Shown here: piece by piece, positions 44,578 to 53,306 of the stretch | Numbering within the stretch: position 1 is the first letter of the stretch | How the letters are laid out: every line of letters begins with the position of its first letter | NCBI GenBank assembly: GCA_963730555.1 | Contig: CAVSSS010000011.1 | Coordinates: 1-64,000, forward strand | DNA length: 64,000 nucleotides | Origin: Roseiarcus sp963730555 | GTDB lineage: Bacteria > Pseudomonadota > Alphaproteobacteria > Rhizobiales > Beijerinckiaceae | Reading direction: 5' to 3' | Translations under genes and position numbers: made by a program | The notes under the pieces: generated by a model | Told to the model about the DNA's origin: nothing | The model's input: only the letters and a program-made list of their open reading frames with translations | Databases searched by the model: none

Positions 44578-45339
44578 CTAGAAGCCCTGGTCCTGCGCCG
44601 AGATGTACGCCCGGTTCCAAGTCGGCGTGATCAAGATGTCGTTGAGGCACACGCGCGGCGGCAGGCAGGCGATGTAACGGATGAGATCGCCGAGGTCCTC
44701 CGATTGCAGCATCCGCGCCTTGTCCTCGTCGCTTACGGGAACCGGACGCTTGGCGAGGATCGGCGTCGCCACCTCGCCCGGAGAGAGTGCGGTGGAGCGA
44801 ATGCCGTTCCGGCATTCTTCCATGTTGATGCTATGGCTCAAAGCGACGACGCCGTGCTTCGCGGCGATATAGCCGACGCCCGGTTGCGTGCTCACGAACC
44901 GCCCGGCGATCGAGGCGATGTTGATGATCACGCCGTCCTTCTGCTTTCGCATGATCGGCAAAACCGCGATTGCGCCATGAAAAGCGGTCGATAGATTTGC
45001 GCGGATGAGTTCATCGACGCCGGCGGGCGTGAGGCGCTTCCAGCTCCGATCCGGGATGTTGGACCCGGCGTTATTGACCAGAATGTCGATCCGGCCGAAT
45101 TCCTTTTCGATCGCTTCCGCAATCCGCGCCGCGTCCTCGGAGCGCGACATGTCTCCGGGATGAACACGCGCCGTCCCGCCGTCTTTGGCGATGCGGGCCG
45201 CGACGGCCTCGAGCGGCTCCTTTCGCCGCCCGGTTAGCATCACGCTCGCCCCTTCCTGGCCAAGCGCGAGCGCTCCGGCTTCACCGATACCGCTTCCCGC
45301 GCCGGTGACCCAAGCAACCTTGCCCGTCAGCCGCTTCAT
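44578..45339 (-). CDS. short-chain dehydrogenase/reductase
   Basis: 253 residues from ATG 45339 with GGGGAGGG upstream; a longer frame to 45498 crosses the operator and is not used. The Rossmann motif is VAWVTGAGSGIGEAGALALG, followed by the NNAG element (DILVNNAGSNIPDRSW), the catalytic Ser in INIASIAGRF and the YxxxK pair in GYIAAKHGVVALSHSI. It oxidises or reduces an alcohol/carbonyl with NAD(P); the substrate is unknown. It is divergent from a TetR-family gene with a perfect palindrome between them, so it is probably repressed by that regulator. Confidence 0.85.
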   Translation of the reverse strand: MKRLTGKVAWVTGAGSGIGEAGALALGQEGASVMLTGRRKEPLEAVAARIAKDGGTARVHPGDMSRSEDAARIAEAIEKEFGRIDILVNNAGSNIPDRSWKRLTPAGVDELIRANLSTAFHGAIAVLPIMRKQKDGVIINIASIAGRFVSTQPGVGYIAAKHGVVALSHSINMEECRNGIRSTALSPGEVATPILAKRPVPVSDEDKARMLQSEDLGDLIRYIACLPPRVCLNDILITPTWNRAYISAQDQGF

Positions 45340-45442
45340 GGAGTGCCCTCCCCTGTCACAAGATCCGCGTTCCCCATGACAGAGCCCCGGCGTAACCGCA
45401 ACGCGTTCCGACGACGCGCGGTAAGCCAAAGCTCGACTTCGC

Positions 45443-45473
45443 TTGACACCCATACCAAGTGGTTGGTATGGGT
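45443..45473. promoter_or_regulatory. TetR operator overlapping a promoter in the SDR/TetR divergon
   Basis: ACCCATACCAA (45448-45458), four bases GTGG, then TTGGTATGGGT (45463-45473): 11-base arms that match perfectly. A TTGACA hexamer (45443-45448) runs into the left arm, so a bound repressor would cover the promoter reading toward the TetR gene. The site lies 24 bases before the TetR start and about 110 before the SDR start. Confidence 0.75.
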
Positions 45474-45496
45474 AGATACCCGCAACCGATACGATC

Positions 45497-46132
45497 ATGC
45501 ACCATCAGCACGAATCCAAGACGAAGCTCCTCGATGCGACGCTCAGGGTGGTGCGCGCCAAAGGATATACCGCGACCCGGATCGAGGACATCTGCGCCGA
45601 GGCCGGACTGACCAAGGGCAGCTTCTTCCATCATTTCAAAAGCAAGGACGATCTGGCGCTGTCGGCGGTCGCGCATTGGGATGCGATGACGTCGGCCCTG
45701 TTCGCCACCGCGCCATACCATGAGGCTGCGGACCCGGTGAGCCGCCTCATCGCCTATATCGAGTTCCGCAAGGCCATCCTGACGGGCGGGCTACCCGACT
45801 TCACCTGCTTTGTCGGCACCATCGTTCAGGAGACCTATCAAACGCATCCGGAGGTGAGCGCCGCCGCCGCCGGGAACATCAAGAACCACGCCAAGACGCT
45901 CGAGGCCGACATTCGCGCGGCGATGCGTGAGCACGGGGTTTCTGGCGACTGGACGGCGGAGAGCTTGGCCTTGCATCTCCAGGCGGTGATCCAGGGCAGC
46001 TTCATCCTGGCGAAGGCGAAAGGAAGCGCGGCTGCCGCCGCCGAAAGTCTTGAGCACCTACGCCGCTACATAGAGCTGCTCTTCCAGGCACCTGCCAAGA
46101 CCGCGTCAGGCAGGAAAGATCGGCTGCAATGA
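45497..46132 (+). CDS. TetR-family transcriptional regulator
   Basis: 211 residues. The N-terminal helix-turn-helix is clear: TKLLDATLRVVRAKGYTATR, IEDICAEAGLTKGSFFHHFK, SKDDLALSAVAHWD. The C-terminal ligand domain contains DFTCFVGTIVQETYQTHPEV and AVIQGSFILAKAKGSAAAAA, similar to the AcuR/NemR-like C-terminal type (TetR_C_16-style, tentative). It faces away from the SDR gene across the perfect palindrome and most likely represses both. The inducer is unknown; the truncated flavin reductase further right suggests an electrophile-responsive neighbourhood, but that is speculation. Confidence 0.85.
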   Translation: MHHQHESKTKLLDATLRVVRAKGYTATRIEDICAEAGLTKGSFFHHFKSKDDLALSAVAHWDAMTSALFATAPYHEAADPVSRLIAYIEFRKAILTGGLPDFTCFVGTIVQETYQTHPEVSAAAAGNIKNHAKTLEADIRAAMREHGVSGDWTAESLALHLQAVIQGSFILAKAKGSAAAAAESLEHLRRYIELLFQAPAKTASGRKDRLQ

Positions 46133-46466
46133 TCTAGGTCGTCATCGATCACACTCGATGGCTTTGCCGCCGGCCTGAAAACCGGGAAATAGGTATCGAG
46201 CCTGTTTAAATCAGCCGTCTGACAGCGAGTCTTGCGCGACAAACCGAAAGCAAAAGGCGCTGTCGCCAAAAAGACCGGATCCGGCGACCTAACCGTGCAC
46301 CCGACGCCATGCAGCCCGCTCTCATGAGCCCGCCGCGCCCTCACCCTTCAACGCTGGCTTTTGAGCGGCGAAACGTCTGCTCGTCAAAGCCCCAGCAGAC
46401 CCGTAGCACCTGTTTGATTAACTCCGCGTCCTCATAGCGGCGCAACGTTTCGAATCTAATCCCACG
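46133..46466. other. intergenic stretch with a possible small leftward remnant
   Basis: About 330 bases. A leftward frame around 46346-46455 reads ETLRRYEDAELIKQVLRVCW and GFDEQTFRRSKASVEG before a stop, which looks protein-like but matches no family I know and has no start. Confidence 0.3.
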
Positions 46467-46543
46467 ATATCTGACATAAATCTGACGGTAAATGTCAGAT
46501 ATTGACAGCCCAACTTATCATTTTCGTGACAGATAAACTGTCA
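46467..46543. promoter_or_regulatory. cluster of TGTCAG/TCTGAC palindromes before the methyltransferase gene
   Basis: ATATCTGACAT (46467-46477) and ATGTCAGATAT (46492-46502) are perfect 11-base arms with a 14-base centre that itself contains TCTGAC. TTGACAG follows, and then TGACAG-ATAAA-CTGTCA (46527-46543). The region is AT-rich against a GC-rich background. The multiple half-sites look like an operator for a dimeric regulator. The methyltransferase ATG is 40 bases away. Confidence 0.55.
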
Positions 46544-46582
46544 TTACCCATCATTGCACATCACGAATAGCTATTGTCATTT

Positions 46583-47143
46583 ATGCAAGAGCCACGCATG
46601 GCGCACCTTGAGCAAATCGGTTTTGTCCGCCTCATGCGAGATTTCGTTTTCCGGGCAAACGGGAATGTCCTTGAGATTGGCTCTTACCAAGTGAACGAAA
46701 TTGGGCGTCTAAGGGCAATCTTTTCAGGCTGTAGCTATACCGGGGTGGATTTGGTCGAAGGACCAGGCGTCGATATTGTCGCGTCAGGGCATGAAGTTAA
46801 TCTGACGTCTGACAGCTTTGACGTGACGATTTCCGCAGAATGTTTCGAGCACAACCCGCTTTGGCGTGAAACGTTCGCCAACATGTATCGGATGACAAAA
46901 CCTGGCGGAGTTTTGATCATAACATGTGCATCGAGCGGGAGAGTCGAGCACGGCACTGCTCGGAGCGCCAGGCCGAACTATTCTCCCGGCACTACAGCGG
47001 TTGGATGGGACTATTATATGAACCTTACGCAGAAAGATTTTGAATGTGCTTTCAATATCTCAGAAATGTTTAATGACCATCATTTCTTTGCTGTGAAGTC
47101 TTCTCACGATCTGTATTTTTTCGGAGTTAAGTCCGGAGGGTAA
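46583..47143 (+). CDS. class I SAM-dependent methyltransferase
   Basis: About 186 residues. Motif I is NVLEIGSYQVNEIG (weak Gly pattern), the acidic motif II is CSYTGVDLVEGPGVD, motif III VNLTSDSFDVTISAECFEHN and motif IV MTKPGGVLIITCASSGRVEH. These follow the Methyltransf_11/type-25 fold. A C-terminal aromatic-rich tail (GWDYYMNLTQKDFE, FNDHHFFAVKSSHDLYFFGV) may bind the substrate. Base composition is visibly lower in GC than in surrounding genes, suggesting recent acquisition. ATG 46583 is chosen; TTG 46574 is possible and no good ribosome site is visible. The substrate (sugar, lipid or peptide) is unknown. Confidence 0.72.
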   Translation: MQEPRMAHLEQIGFVRLMRDFVFRANGNVLEIGSYQVNEIGRLRAIFSGCSYTGVDLVEGPGVDIVASGHEVNLTSDSFDVTISAECFEHNPLWRETFANMYRMTKPGGVLIITCASSGRVEHGTARSARPNYSPGTTAVGWDYYMNLTQKDFECAFNISEMFNDHHFFAVKSSHDLYFFGVKSGG

Positions 47144-47464
47144 CCGCTCGTTTTCGATGCCGCAGCAATCCAGCGCGGCGTGGATAAGCTGGAAAATCTC
47201 CGCAAGCCGGGGATTAGGCGCAAGGTCGTTCGAGCACCACTAGGTGTTATCTCCCGCGTTCTTCCAGAGAGGCAATTCCAAAGCATTGCTGTGCCATATA
47301 CTAAGGCTCTTCACCGGATTGCAACCGCCGTTGGGATGCCGCTCTACTAGCGGATTGGCTCGAGATGTCCGCTCTGCGAGCTTTAAGGAGAGCCAATCGC
47401 CTCGCGGCGAGATGGCTGGGCCCTGTCCCGCCGGCGCCATTGCGTTCTTAACCGTCTGGGGATT
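47144..47464. other. stretch between the methyltransferase gene and the OYE remnant
   Basis: About 320 bases without a recognised gene. The leftward frame continuing the OYE remnant (for example ERTSRANPLVERHPNGGCNP) stays open here but has no resemblance to the enzyme. Confidence 0.35.
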
Positions 47465-47623
47465 CAGTCCGGCGGTCGCGCGCTGACCGTAATATTCGGC
47501 GTTGAGCGCAGTGGGAACGCCCCCAGGACCGGCGCGCATACGGGTTAGCGCCGGCATGACGATCCGGTTCGGAAGGGAGAGCGCGCCAAGTCGAAGCGGC
47601 TCGAAGAGGATACCGGTTGCCAT
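47465..47623 (-). pseudogene. Old Yellow Enzyme (NemA-like flavin reductase) 5' remnant
   Basis: 53 codons: MATGILFEPLRLGALSLPNR, IVMPALTRMRAGPGGVPTAL, NAEYYGQRATAGL. This is the conserved start of OYE-family alkene reductases, with the FMN-phosphate side PLRLGxLxLPNR and the MxPLTRxRA motif. It then changes to unrelated sequence, so about 85% of the gene is missing. The start lies 41 bases after the stop of the gene at 47665, as in an operon. Confidence 0.75.
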
Positions 47624-47664
47624 GACGACGCGTTCCTTGTTCGCTGTCTGCAGGGTGCGTCGGC

Positions 47665-48384
47665 TCAGTTGAATGTCATCTGGCCGAAGTCGAGCGAGAC
47701 CAGGATCGGCTCGGGCACCTTCTGCATGTGCTGGTCGTAGGCGTAGATGCGGCGCGCGGTTGGCATCTTGATCCCTTGGAAGTCGCGATAACCGCTGACA
47801 TAGTTGGCGCCAGTGTTCCCGCCCAGAATATCGACCGTGTAGTCGTGACGACGCATCAGCCCCTCGGGGCCGAAATGAGTGATCTGCGTTTTGGTGTGGC
47901 TGGCGATATGGTCACGAAAGGTTACCTTCAGCCGGCGCCATTCTTCGCCATTCTCATGCCACGGCTCGATCTCTTCGCTCTCGAAGCCAGGGTAGGTGGA
48001 GAGGAAAGGCGAAGTGAGGTAGGTCCATAGGGCCTCGCTGGCGAAGTAGGCGACGTGGAATTTGTCCCAAGGCGTCTCAAGCGTTTGCCCGGCGAACGCA
48101 GCCTCCGGATTCTCGCGACTCTCGACGACTGCGCCGTCCAGCGTCTCAAGCACCAGCCGGTCGGGAACGAACACGCTGCGACGGTCGGGCCGTGCAAAAG
48201 GCGTGATCGTCAACCATTCGGCATGGGTCTCGATCTCGAAGATCTTGTCGGCGAGCAGGCCCGGCTGCTGCTTTATGCGCCAGATCGCCCCACCCACAGA
48301 AAGTTCGATCTGAAGTGTCTTGTATTCGTCCCAACGTGGTAGCCCGCCATGGGCTTCAACTGCGAGCGCCAATAAGTCGTTCAT
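47665..48384 (-). CDS. conserved hypothetical protein upstream of the OYE remnant
   Basis: 239 residues, AAGGAGAG before the ATG. There is no signal peptide. The sequence begins MNDLLALAVEAHGGLPRWDE and has a beta-rich body: LVLETLDGAVVESRENPEAA, LWTYLTSPFLSTYPGFESEE, WRRLKVTFRDHIASHTKTQI, HDYTVDILGGNTGANYVSGY. The 'AHGGLxRW ... H/GLMRRHDY' layout resembles lipoprotein-carrier-like or outer-membrane-sorting folds, but no family can be assigned. It may work with the flavin reductase that once followed it. Confidence 0.6.
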   Translation of the reverse strand: MNDLLALAVEAHGGLPRWDEYKTLQIELSVGGAIWRIKQQPGLLADKIFEIETHAEWLTITPFARPDRRSVFVPDRLVLETLDGAVVESRENPEAAFAGQTLETPWDKFHVAYFASEALWTYLTSPFLSTYPGFESEEIEPWHENGEEWRRLKVTFRDHIASHTKTQITHFGPEGLMRRHDYTVDILGGNTGANYVSGYRDFQGIKMPTARRIYAYDQHMQKVPEPILVSLDFGQMTFN

Positions 48385-49128
48385 GCGCTCTCCTTATCGG
48401 ACCCGCGCGCCCACTCGCGATCCTGAGACACCCGGCAGTACTGACTGGGAGAAATGGCGTCCGTTCCAGCGTGACCACATCGCCGGAAGGAAACCGGCAG
48501 CGGCGAAGGCGCCTGGAACCGATCCTCAGCGAGGCACCATGGACTTCGCGCTCCTGCAGCGCAAGCGAACGAAAGCCGCTTCTTTCTGGACGCTTTGACC
48601 GGCTTATACAACTCCTTGCGTGTACTGTTGAGGTTGTGCACGCCCAGCCGCGAGCGGCGCAGCGTCCGGCCTGGGGATAACTCCCCAACAAATATGTCTA
48701 GCCAAAAGCTCCCTGGGGAAAGGTTGGGCGGATGGCGCGCTTTGCCCTTGCAGAAGGCGAATGCAATCAGGGCGGCGGGAGTGCGGCTCCTCTGGCCGGA
48801 TCGCAGGCGATGCAGTTTCTTTGCAAAAAGAGAAGTTTGTGCTATGAATTTCAGATGAGCAGACCAAGCGACCCCGGCGCTGGGCGCGCGCTCTCGGCGG
48901 GGTCCAGGGAAGAGACGGGATGGCATAAAGACGTTTCGTCAAAAGGGTGAGACACAGCCTGAATTTCTTATTTGAATCTGGCGTAAGTCATTGAAAAGGC
49001 GCGTTTCGTAAAAATAAACGCTAGTAAACGACAGTCATTAACGTTTATCAGCGTTTTATTTTGGGGATTTTGACGCCAATTGACACGCCCAAGGGTTTGA
49101 CCTATCTCGGCGCAAACGACCGCTCGGC
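48385..49128. other. long intergenic stretch, AT-rich near the pyrD end
   Basis: About 740 bases with no recognised gene. From about 48985 to 49060 it is AT-rich, with AACG words repeated (ATAAACGCT, GTAAACGACAG, TTAACGTTTATC) and a facing AGCGTTTTATT, giving a loose inverted repeat. This may be the pyrD transcript end or a protein-binding site. Confidence 0.4.
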
Positions 49129-50223
49129 CTAGGTCGCATAAGCGTCCTCGTCGGCAGCCATCGGTTCGAGCCGGGCCCAGAAGCTCGCCCGGGCGCCGAC
49201 CAGTTCGCCGATCCGGCTGAGCCCACGGGCTTCGACCCGACGGCCGAGGCCCTCGAGGATCTCTTCGACGACGCCATGCCCTTTCATGACGAGGCCGGTA
49301 TAGAGTTGCACGAGGTTCGCGCCCGCCTCGATTTTCGCCAGCGCGGTCTCGGAATCCTCGACCCCTCCGCAACCGATGAGCGGCATCGCGCCCCCGGTCA
49401 GGAGATAGGCCCGGGCCAGAAGCCGTGTCGACGGCTCGAACAGCGGCCGCCCGGATAAGCCGCCGCTTTCGCCACGGTTCCTGGAGGTCAGGGTCGCGGG
49501 CCGCGCGACCGTGGTGTTCGAGACGATGAGGCCGTCGATGCGACGGATGAGCGCGGTCGCGACGATGCCCTCGAGGCCGCGGGCGTCGAGATCCGGCGCG
49601 ATCTTGAGCATCAGCGGGCGATGCGGCTCGGTCTCGTCGCGAGCGCCGACAACCCGCGCGATCAGGTCGTCGAGCGCCTCGCGCCGCTGCAGGTCGCGCA
49701 GGCCCGGCGTATTCGGCGACGAGACGTTGATGGTCAGATAGTCGGCGAGCCTCGCGAAGGTCCTGACTCCGAGCACATAGTCCTCGACGCGATCGGCCGC
49801 ATCCTTGTTGGCGCCGAGGTTGACCCCAATGAGGCCAGGCCGTCGCCGCTCGAGCCGCGCCCGCGCCCGTTCGAAGCCTTCATTGTTGAAGCCATACCGG
49901 TTGATGACAGCCGCGTCCTCGTGCAACCGAAAGAGCCGCGGGCGGGCGTTGCCGGCCTGCGGCCGCGGCGTCAGCGTGCCGACCTCGACGAAGCCGAAAC
50001 CGAGTCTCAGCATCGCGCCCGGAACCTCGGCGTTCTTGTCGAAGCCAGCGGCGAGCCCAAGCGGATTGGGGAACTTGAGGCCAAGGACCTCGACCGAAAG
50101 GCGCGGATCGGAAGAGGCCGCGTTTGCAGGCGGCGCGATCTTCAAGGCATTGATCGCCGCTCGATGGGCCGTTTCCGGCGGCAGCCGTTTCAGAACCCGA
50201 CCCGCGACTTTGGCCAACCTCAC
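49129..50223 (-). CDS. pyrD: dihydroorotate dehydrogenase (quinone), class 2
   Basis: 364 residues from GTG 50223. The N-terminal membrane-associated helices are followed by LGLKFPNPLGLAAGFDKNAE, FGFVEVGTLTPRPQAGNARP and RLFRLHEDAAVINRYGFNNE. The active-site strand is ADYLTINVSSPNTPGLRDLQ, with the Ser base typical of class 2. FMN binding is in LKIAPDLD, SNTTVARP and GCGGVEDSETALAKIEAGAN. It oxidises dihydroorotate in pyrimidine synthesis, passing electrons to quinone. The GTG overlaps the DUF952 stop by four bases (GTGA), so the genes are coupled. Confidence 0.93.
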   Translation of the reverse strand: MRLAKVAGRVLKRLPPETAHRAAINALKIAPPANAASSDPRLSVEVLGLKFPNPLGLAAGFDKNAEVPGAMLRLGFGFVEVGTLTPRPQAGNARPRLFRLHEDAAVINRYGFNNEGFERARARLERRRPGLIGVNLGANKDAADRVEDYVLGVRTFARLADYLTINVSSPNTPGLRDLQRREALDDLIARVVGARDETEPHRPLMLKIAPDLDARGLEGIVATALIRRIDGLIVSNTTVARPATLTSRNRGESGGLSGRPLFEPSTRLLARAYLLTGGAMPLIGCGGVEDSETALAKIEAGANLVQLYTGLVMKGHGVVEEILEGLGRRVEARGLSRIGELVGARASFWARLEPMAADEDAYAT

Positions 50224-50561
50224 GCGTCGAGGCTCCCGAAAACATGGGCGCCGTCCGAGCCAAGCGGCAGCGGGCGCGACCAGACGACCGCGCTCATCGG
50301 CAGGGGCGCGTAAAGATGAGGGAAGAGCGCTCCCCCGCGCGACGGCTCCCAGCGCAAGTCCCCGCCCAGCGCTTTCGCGTCGACCGCGGCCAGGGTCAAA
50401 TCGCCCCGGCCGGCGAACCATTTGGCCGCCGTCTCCGGCGCCTGCTCCGCGGTCGAGAAATGGATGAAGCCGTCGGCGCGGTCAGCGGACGCGCCCATGA
50501 AAGAGCCGGCCGCCTTGGCCTGGGCCCATTCCTCAGTGGCGACGATCTTATAGACAACCAT
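50220..50561 (-). CDS. DUF952 family protein
   Basis: 113 residues from ATG 50561 (MVVYKIVATEEWAQAKAAGS). The family marks are GFIHFSTAEQAPETAAKWFA, LTLAAVDAKALGGDLRWEPS and RGGALFPHLYAPLPMSAVVW. The fold is ADP-ribosyltransferase-like with unknown activity. In many alphaproteobacteria it sits just before pyrD, as here, with an overlapping stop and start. No signal or membrane segment. Confidence 0.85.
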   Translation of the reverse strand: MVVYKIVATEEWAQAKAAGSFMGASADRADGFIHFSTAEQAPETAAKWFAGRGDLTLAAVDAKALGGDLRWEPSRGGALFPHLYAPLPMSAVVWSRPLPLGSDGAHVFGSLDA

Positions 50562-50669
50562 TCTCAGCCGGGGCGCCAAAAGCGCGTCACGCGTCACGAT
50601 CGACGGGACCCGCCGTTCGAGGGACGACCCTCCATCCGTTCAACAGCCCATGGGGCGAACCAAATTCGC

Positions 50670-52169
50670 TTACTCTTGGAGCATCCGTTTCAAAAGCTCA
50701 AGCTCTTCACGCAGGATCGTGTCGGTCTGCAACAGCGCCTCGATCTTGCGCACGGCATGCAGGACCGTCGTGTGGTCACGGCCGCCGAACCGTCGGCCAA
50801 TTTCCGGCAGCGAGCGCAGGGTCAGCATCTTCGCCAGGAACATCGCCACTTGGCGCGGCTTCACGACGGCTGCAGTGCGGCGCGAGGAGAGGATGTCGGC
50901 GCGCGAAACGCTATAGTGGCTCGCGACCAGCTTCTGGATATCCTCGATCTTCACCCGTTTGAGTTCGTGCGTGCGGATGAGGTCGCGGATGGCGGTTTCC
51001 GCCGTCTCGACAGTCGGCGCGGGACCTGTGGGCGTATAGCGCGCCCGCAGCCGATTGACTGCGCCTTCCAAATCGCGGCCATTCGAGCGAATGGCGCGGG
51101 CGACAAAGGCGAGAACGCTCGGCGAAACGTCGAAATGAGGCTCCTCCGCGCGCGCTGCGGCGACCCGCGCCTCCAAGATCTTGAGCCGCAACGGCTCGTC
51201 AAGCGCGCCGATCTCTACGCAAAGGCCGACGCTCAGGCGCGAGCGTATGCGCTCGTCGAGCGATTCCAAATCGTTCGGAGGGCGGTCGGCGGCTACAATC
51301 ACCTCGCGGCGCGCGTCAAGCAAGGCGTTGAGCGCATGACCGAATTCGGCCTGAATGTTTTTCCCCTGCAGGAACTGCGCATCGTCAAAGATGAGAAGGT
51401 CGATCGCGCGCAGCCGCTCCTTGAAGGCGATCGCCGTCTGAGACTGAAGCGCCGCGACGAATCCGTACATGAATCTCTCGGCCGTCAGGTAGATGACCGA
51501 ACGCCCTTGCTGGGCTGCGGTATGGGCGACGGCCTGCAAGAGGTGGGTCTTGCCGAGGCCGACCGCCGAATGCAGGTAGAGCGGGCAAAAGGCGGGCGTC
51601 CCGCCCCGGTTGGGATTGGCTACGCGCTGCACGGCGTTAAAGGCGAGTTCATTCGACCGCCCGACCTGAAAAGTGGCGAAGGTCAGTCGCCGATCGAGGG
51701 GGGACCCGGTCATGGAGTTGCAAACTGGGACCGTCGCCTGCGTTCGGCTGGGCGGGCGACGATCGGGGACGCCGCGATCGACCGGCAATTCCGGTGACTT
51801 GGGCGGGGTCTTACCGGATGCAGCGCAGTCGGACGGCGGACCTTTGATCAACGGCGCGAGCGACGGCGATGAGCGCACGGAGATCAGGATTTGCCCAACC
51901 GGGCCAACCTCGGCGTTGAGCGCCGAAGCCACATGCCCCGCATAGTGGGTGACGATCCAACTCTTGAGGAAGCGTGTCGGAACGGAAAGCCGGGCCTGCC
52001 CCGATCCGACCAACTCCAGAGTGAGTCTCCCAAACCAGCTATTGAAGACAGCGTCGCCAACCTCCGCGCGCAAACGGTCGCAGCAGCGCCGCCACGCTTC
52101 GCCAAAAGGAGGACCGCCGGAACCGCCGTGGTCAAAGCGATCCGGATTGGGTTCGTCATACATATCCAT
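50670..52169 (-). CDS. dnaA: chromosomal replication initiator protein DnaA
   Basis: 499 residues from ATG 52169; the frame is open further 5' but without family resemblance. Domain I has EAWRRCCDRLRAEVGDAVFN, SWFGRLTLELVGSGQARLSV. A Pro/Ser-rich linker follows. The AAA+ domain has the Walker A LHSAVGLGKTHLLQAVAH, a Walker B LLIFDDAQFLQGK and sensor regions in IVAADRPPNDLESLDERIRS. Domain IV, which binds DnaA boxes, is SRRTAAVVKPRQVAMFLAKM and RRFGGRDHTTVLHAVRKIEA. It melts oriC. The Walker A begins SAVG instead of the usual GGVG. No obvious run of DnaA boxes was seen nearby, so oriC is not claimed here. Confidence 0.9.
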   Translation of the reverse strand: MDMYDEPNPDRFDHGGSGGPPFGEAWRRCCDRLRAEVGDAVFNSWFGRLTLELVGSGQARLSVPTRFLKSWIVTHYAGHVASALNAEVGPVGQILISVRSSPSLAPLIKGPPSDCAASGKTPPKSPELPVDRGVPDRRPPSRTQATVPVCNSMTGSPLDRRLTFATFQVGRSNELAFNAVQRVANPNRGGTPAFCPLYLHSAVGLGKTHLLQAVAHTAAQQGRSVIYLTAERFMYGFVAALQSQTAIAFKERLRAIDLLIFDDAQFLQGKNIQAEFGHALNALLDARREVIVAADRPPNDLESLDERIRSRLSVGLCVEIGALDEPLRLKILEARVAAARAEEPHFDVSPSVLAFVARAIRSNGRDLEGAVNRLRARYTPTGPAPTVETAETAIRDLIRTHELKRVKIEDIQKLVASHYSVSRADILSSRRTAAVVKPRQVAMFLAKMLTLRSLPEIGRRFGGRDHTTVLHAVRKIEALLQTDTILREELELLKRMLQE

Positions 52170-52240
52170 GATCGTGTCTCGGGCGTTGGGTGGACAGCCG
52201 ACGTTGCGGCGCTGCCGTGGAAGGGGATTTGCTCGACGCT

Positions 52241-52687
52241 TTATGTTTGCGTCCAGGGCAGTCCGCCCGCCTTCCACCCGCTGACCAACCCCCGTCGTCG
52301 TGCGTCGTCCAGCGCGCCCTCGAACCCATCCGACACATTGAAACAAGGCGACCACCCTGCATTGGTCATCGCGGTCGCGGCCTGGCGCGACCGCGCGCCC
52401 GAACGGCACAAGAACACCAGCGAAGCGCCCCGCTCGACGCCCCCCGACTGGAGGAGCGCTTCAAGACGGGCGATGAAGTTGGCGTCGATCGCCATCGAAG
52501 GATAGCTTTGCCATTCCAAGAACAATGGCGTCTTGCCGAGCGCTTGAATGTCCGGTGTCCCCACGTAAGTCCACTCCGCCTGGGTTCGGACATCGATAAG
52601 AACCGACGTGGAGTCGCCCCCGAGCAGTGCATATGCATCGACCGCGAGAACATCTCCAGCATATCCAAGCAAGTTCTGATAAGACAT
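52241..52687 (-). CDS. rhodanese-like domain protein
   Basis: 148 residues from ATG 52687 with GGGAGAGG before it. A single rhodanese domain: SVLIDVRTQAEWTYVGTPDI (the DVRxxxEW start), the active-site loop SLVFLCRSGARSRQAATAMT with the nucleophilic Cys, and a closing AGWSPCFNVSDGFEGALDDA. The CRSGARS loop fits a sulfurtransferase. The gene is 70 bases upstream of dnaA on the same strand, so they may share a promoter. Confidence 0.87.
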   Translation of the reverse strand: MSYQNLLGYAGDVLAVDAYALLGGDSTSVLIDVRTQAEWTYVGTPDIQALGKTPLFLEWQSYPSMAIDANFIARLEALLQSGGVERGASLVFLCRSGARSRQAATAMTNAGWSPCFNVSDGFEGALDDARRRGLVSGWKAGGLPWTQT

Positions 52688-53306
52688 TGCCTCTCCCTCC
52701 GCAGCCCACACTGCGGATTTACCTTGGGTTCAATCTATTCTTGAAAAAGGGCCTATAAAAACACTGGCCCAAATTTCGCGCCCAAGCCAGACGCGGCTAC
52801 CCTTGTATTCAGATCTTGCCCTGGCCGTCTATTCTTTTTGTCTACTCACGCTTCCCCGCCCCATACACGCCAGACACGCCGGCATTTGCTCTCGTTTCTT
52901 GTTGTTGCGAAGATTATGGCACGGGTCTGGCGACGGCGCAACCTTGGTCCGGAGACCACGAAGTCCCACGAGGACGGCAAGAGTGGACAATTATTGAACA
53001 GTTTAATTATGCTTTTATGCAAAGGCTTGATTCAAGGGACAAGATCGCGGCCCGGTTGTAATGAGCCGCCGCCAAATTGCGGCGCTCATGCAAAGTGGCG
53101 CCGGCCGGCTCAGCGCGACCGGATCGAGCGCCGATGCGCACCCGACTCGGCTTGGCAAGTAAAGGTTTGGCAATTATGAATTTTTTGTGAGCGACTAACG
53201 AATGCCCCAAGCGTCGTTAATTCGTTGCAAAATTGTTATGTGTCGTCTCGACGTCAAATTGGCATCACCGTCGCGGCAGCAAACAGGCGCGCGCGCAAAG
53301 ATTGAA
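52688..53306. other. intergenic region upstream of the rhodanese-dnaA pair
   Basis: About 620 bases, AT-richer than the genes around it, with no recognised coding sequence. It must carry the promoter of the rhodanese gene. By eye, no exact TTATCCACA box was found. Confidence 0.4.

Noticed and set aside
52688..53306. possible replication origin near dnaA
   Set aside because: The region is AT-richer, but no cluster of TTATCCACA-like boxes was seen, and in this group the origin is often not beside dnaA. A box count by computer would be needed.
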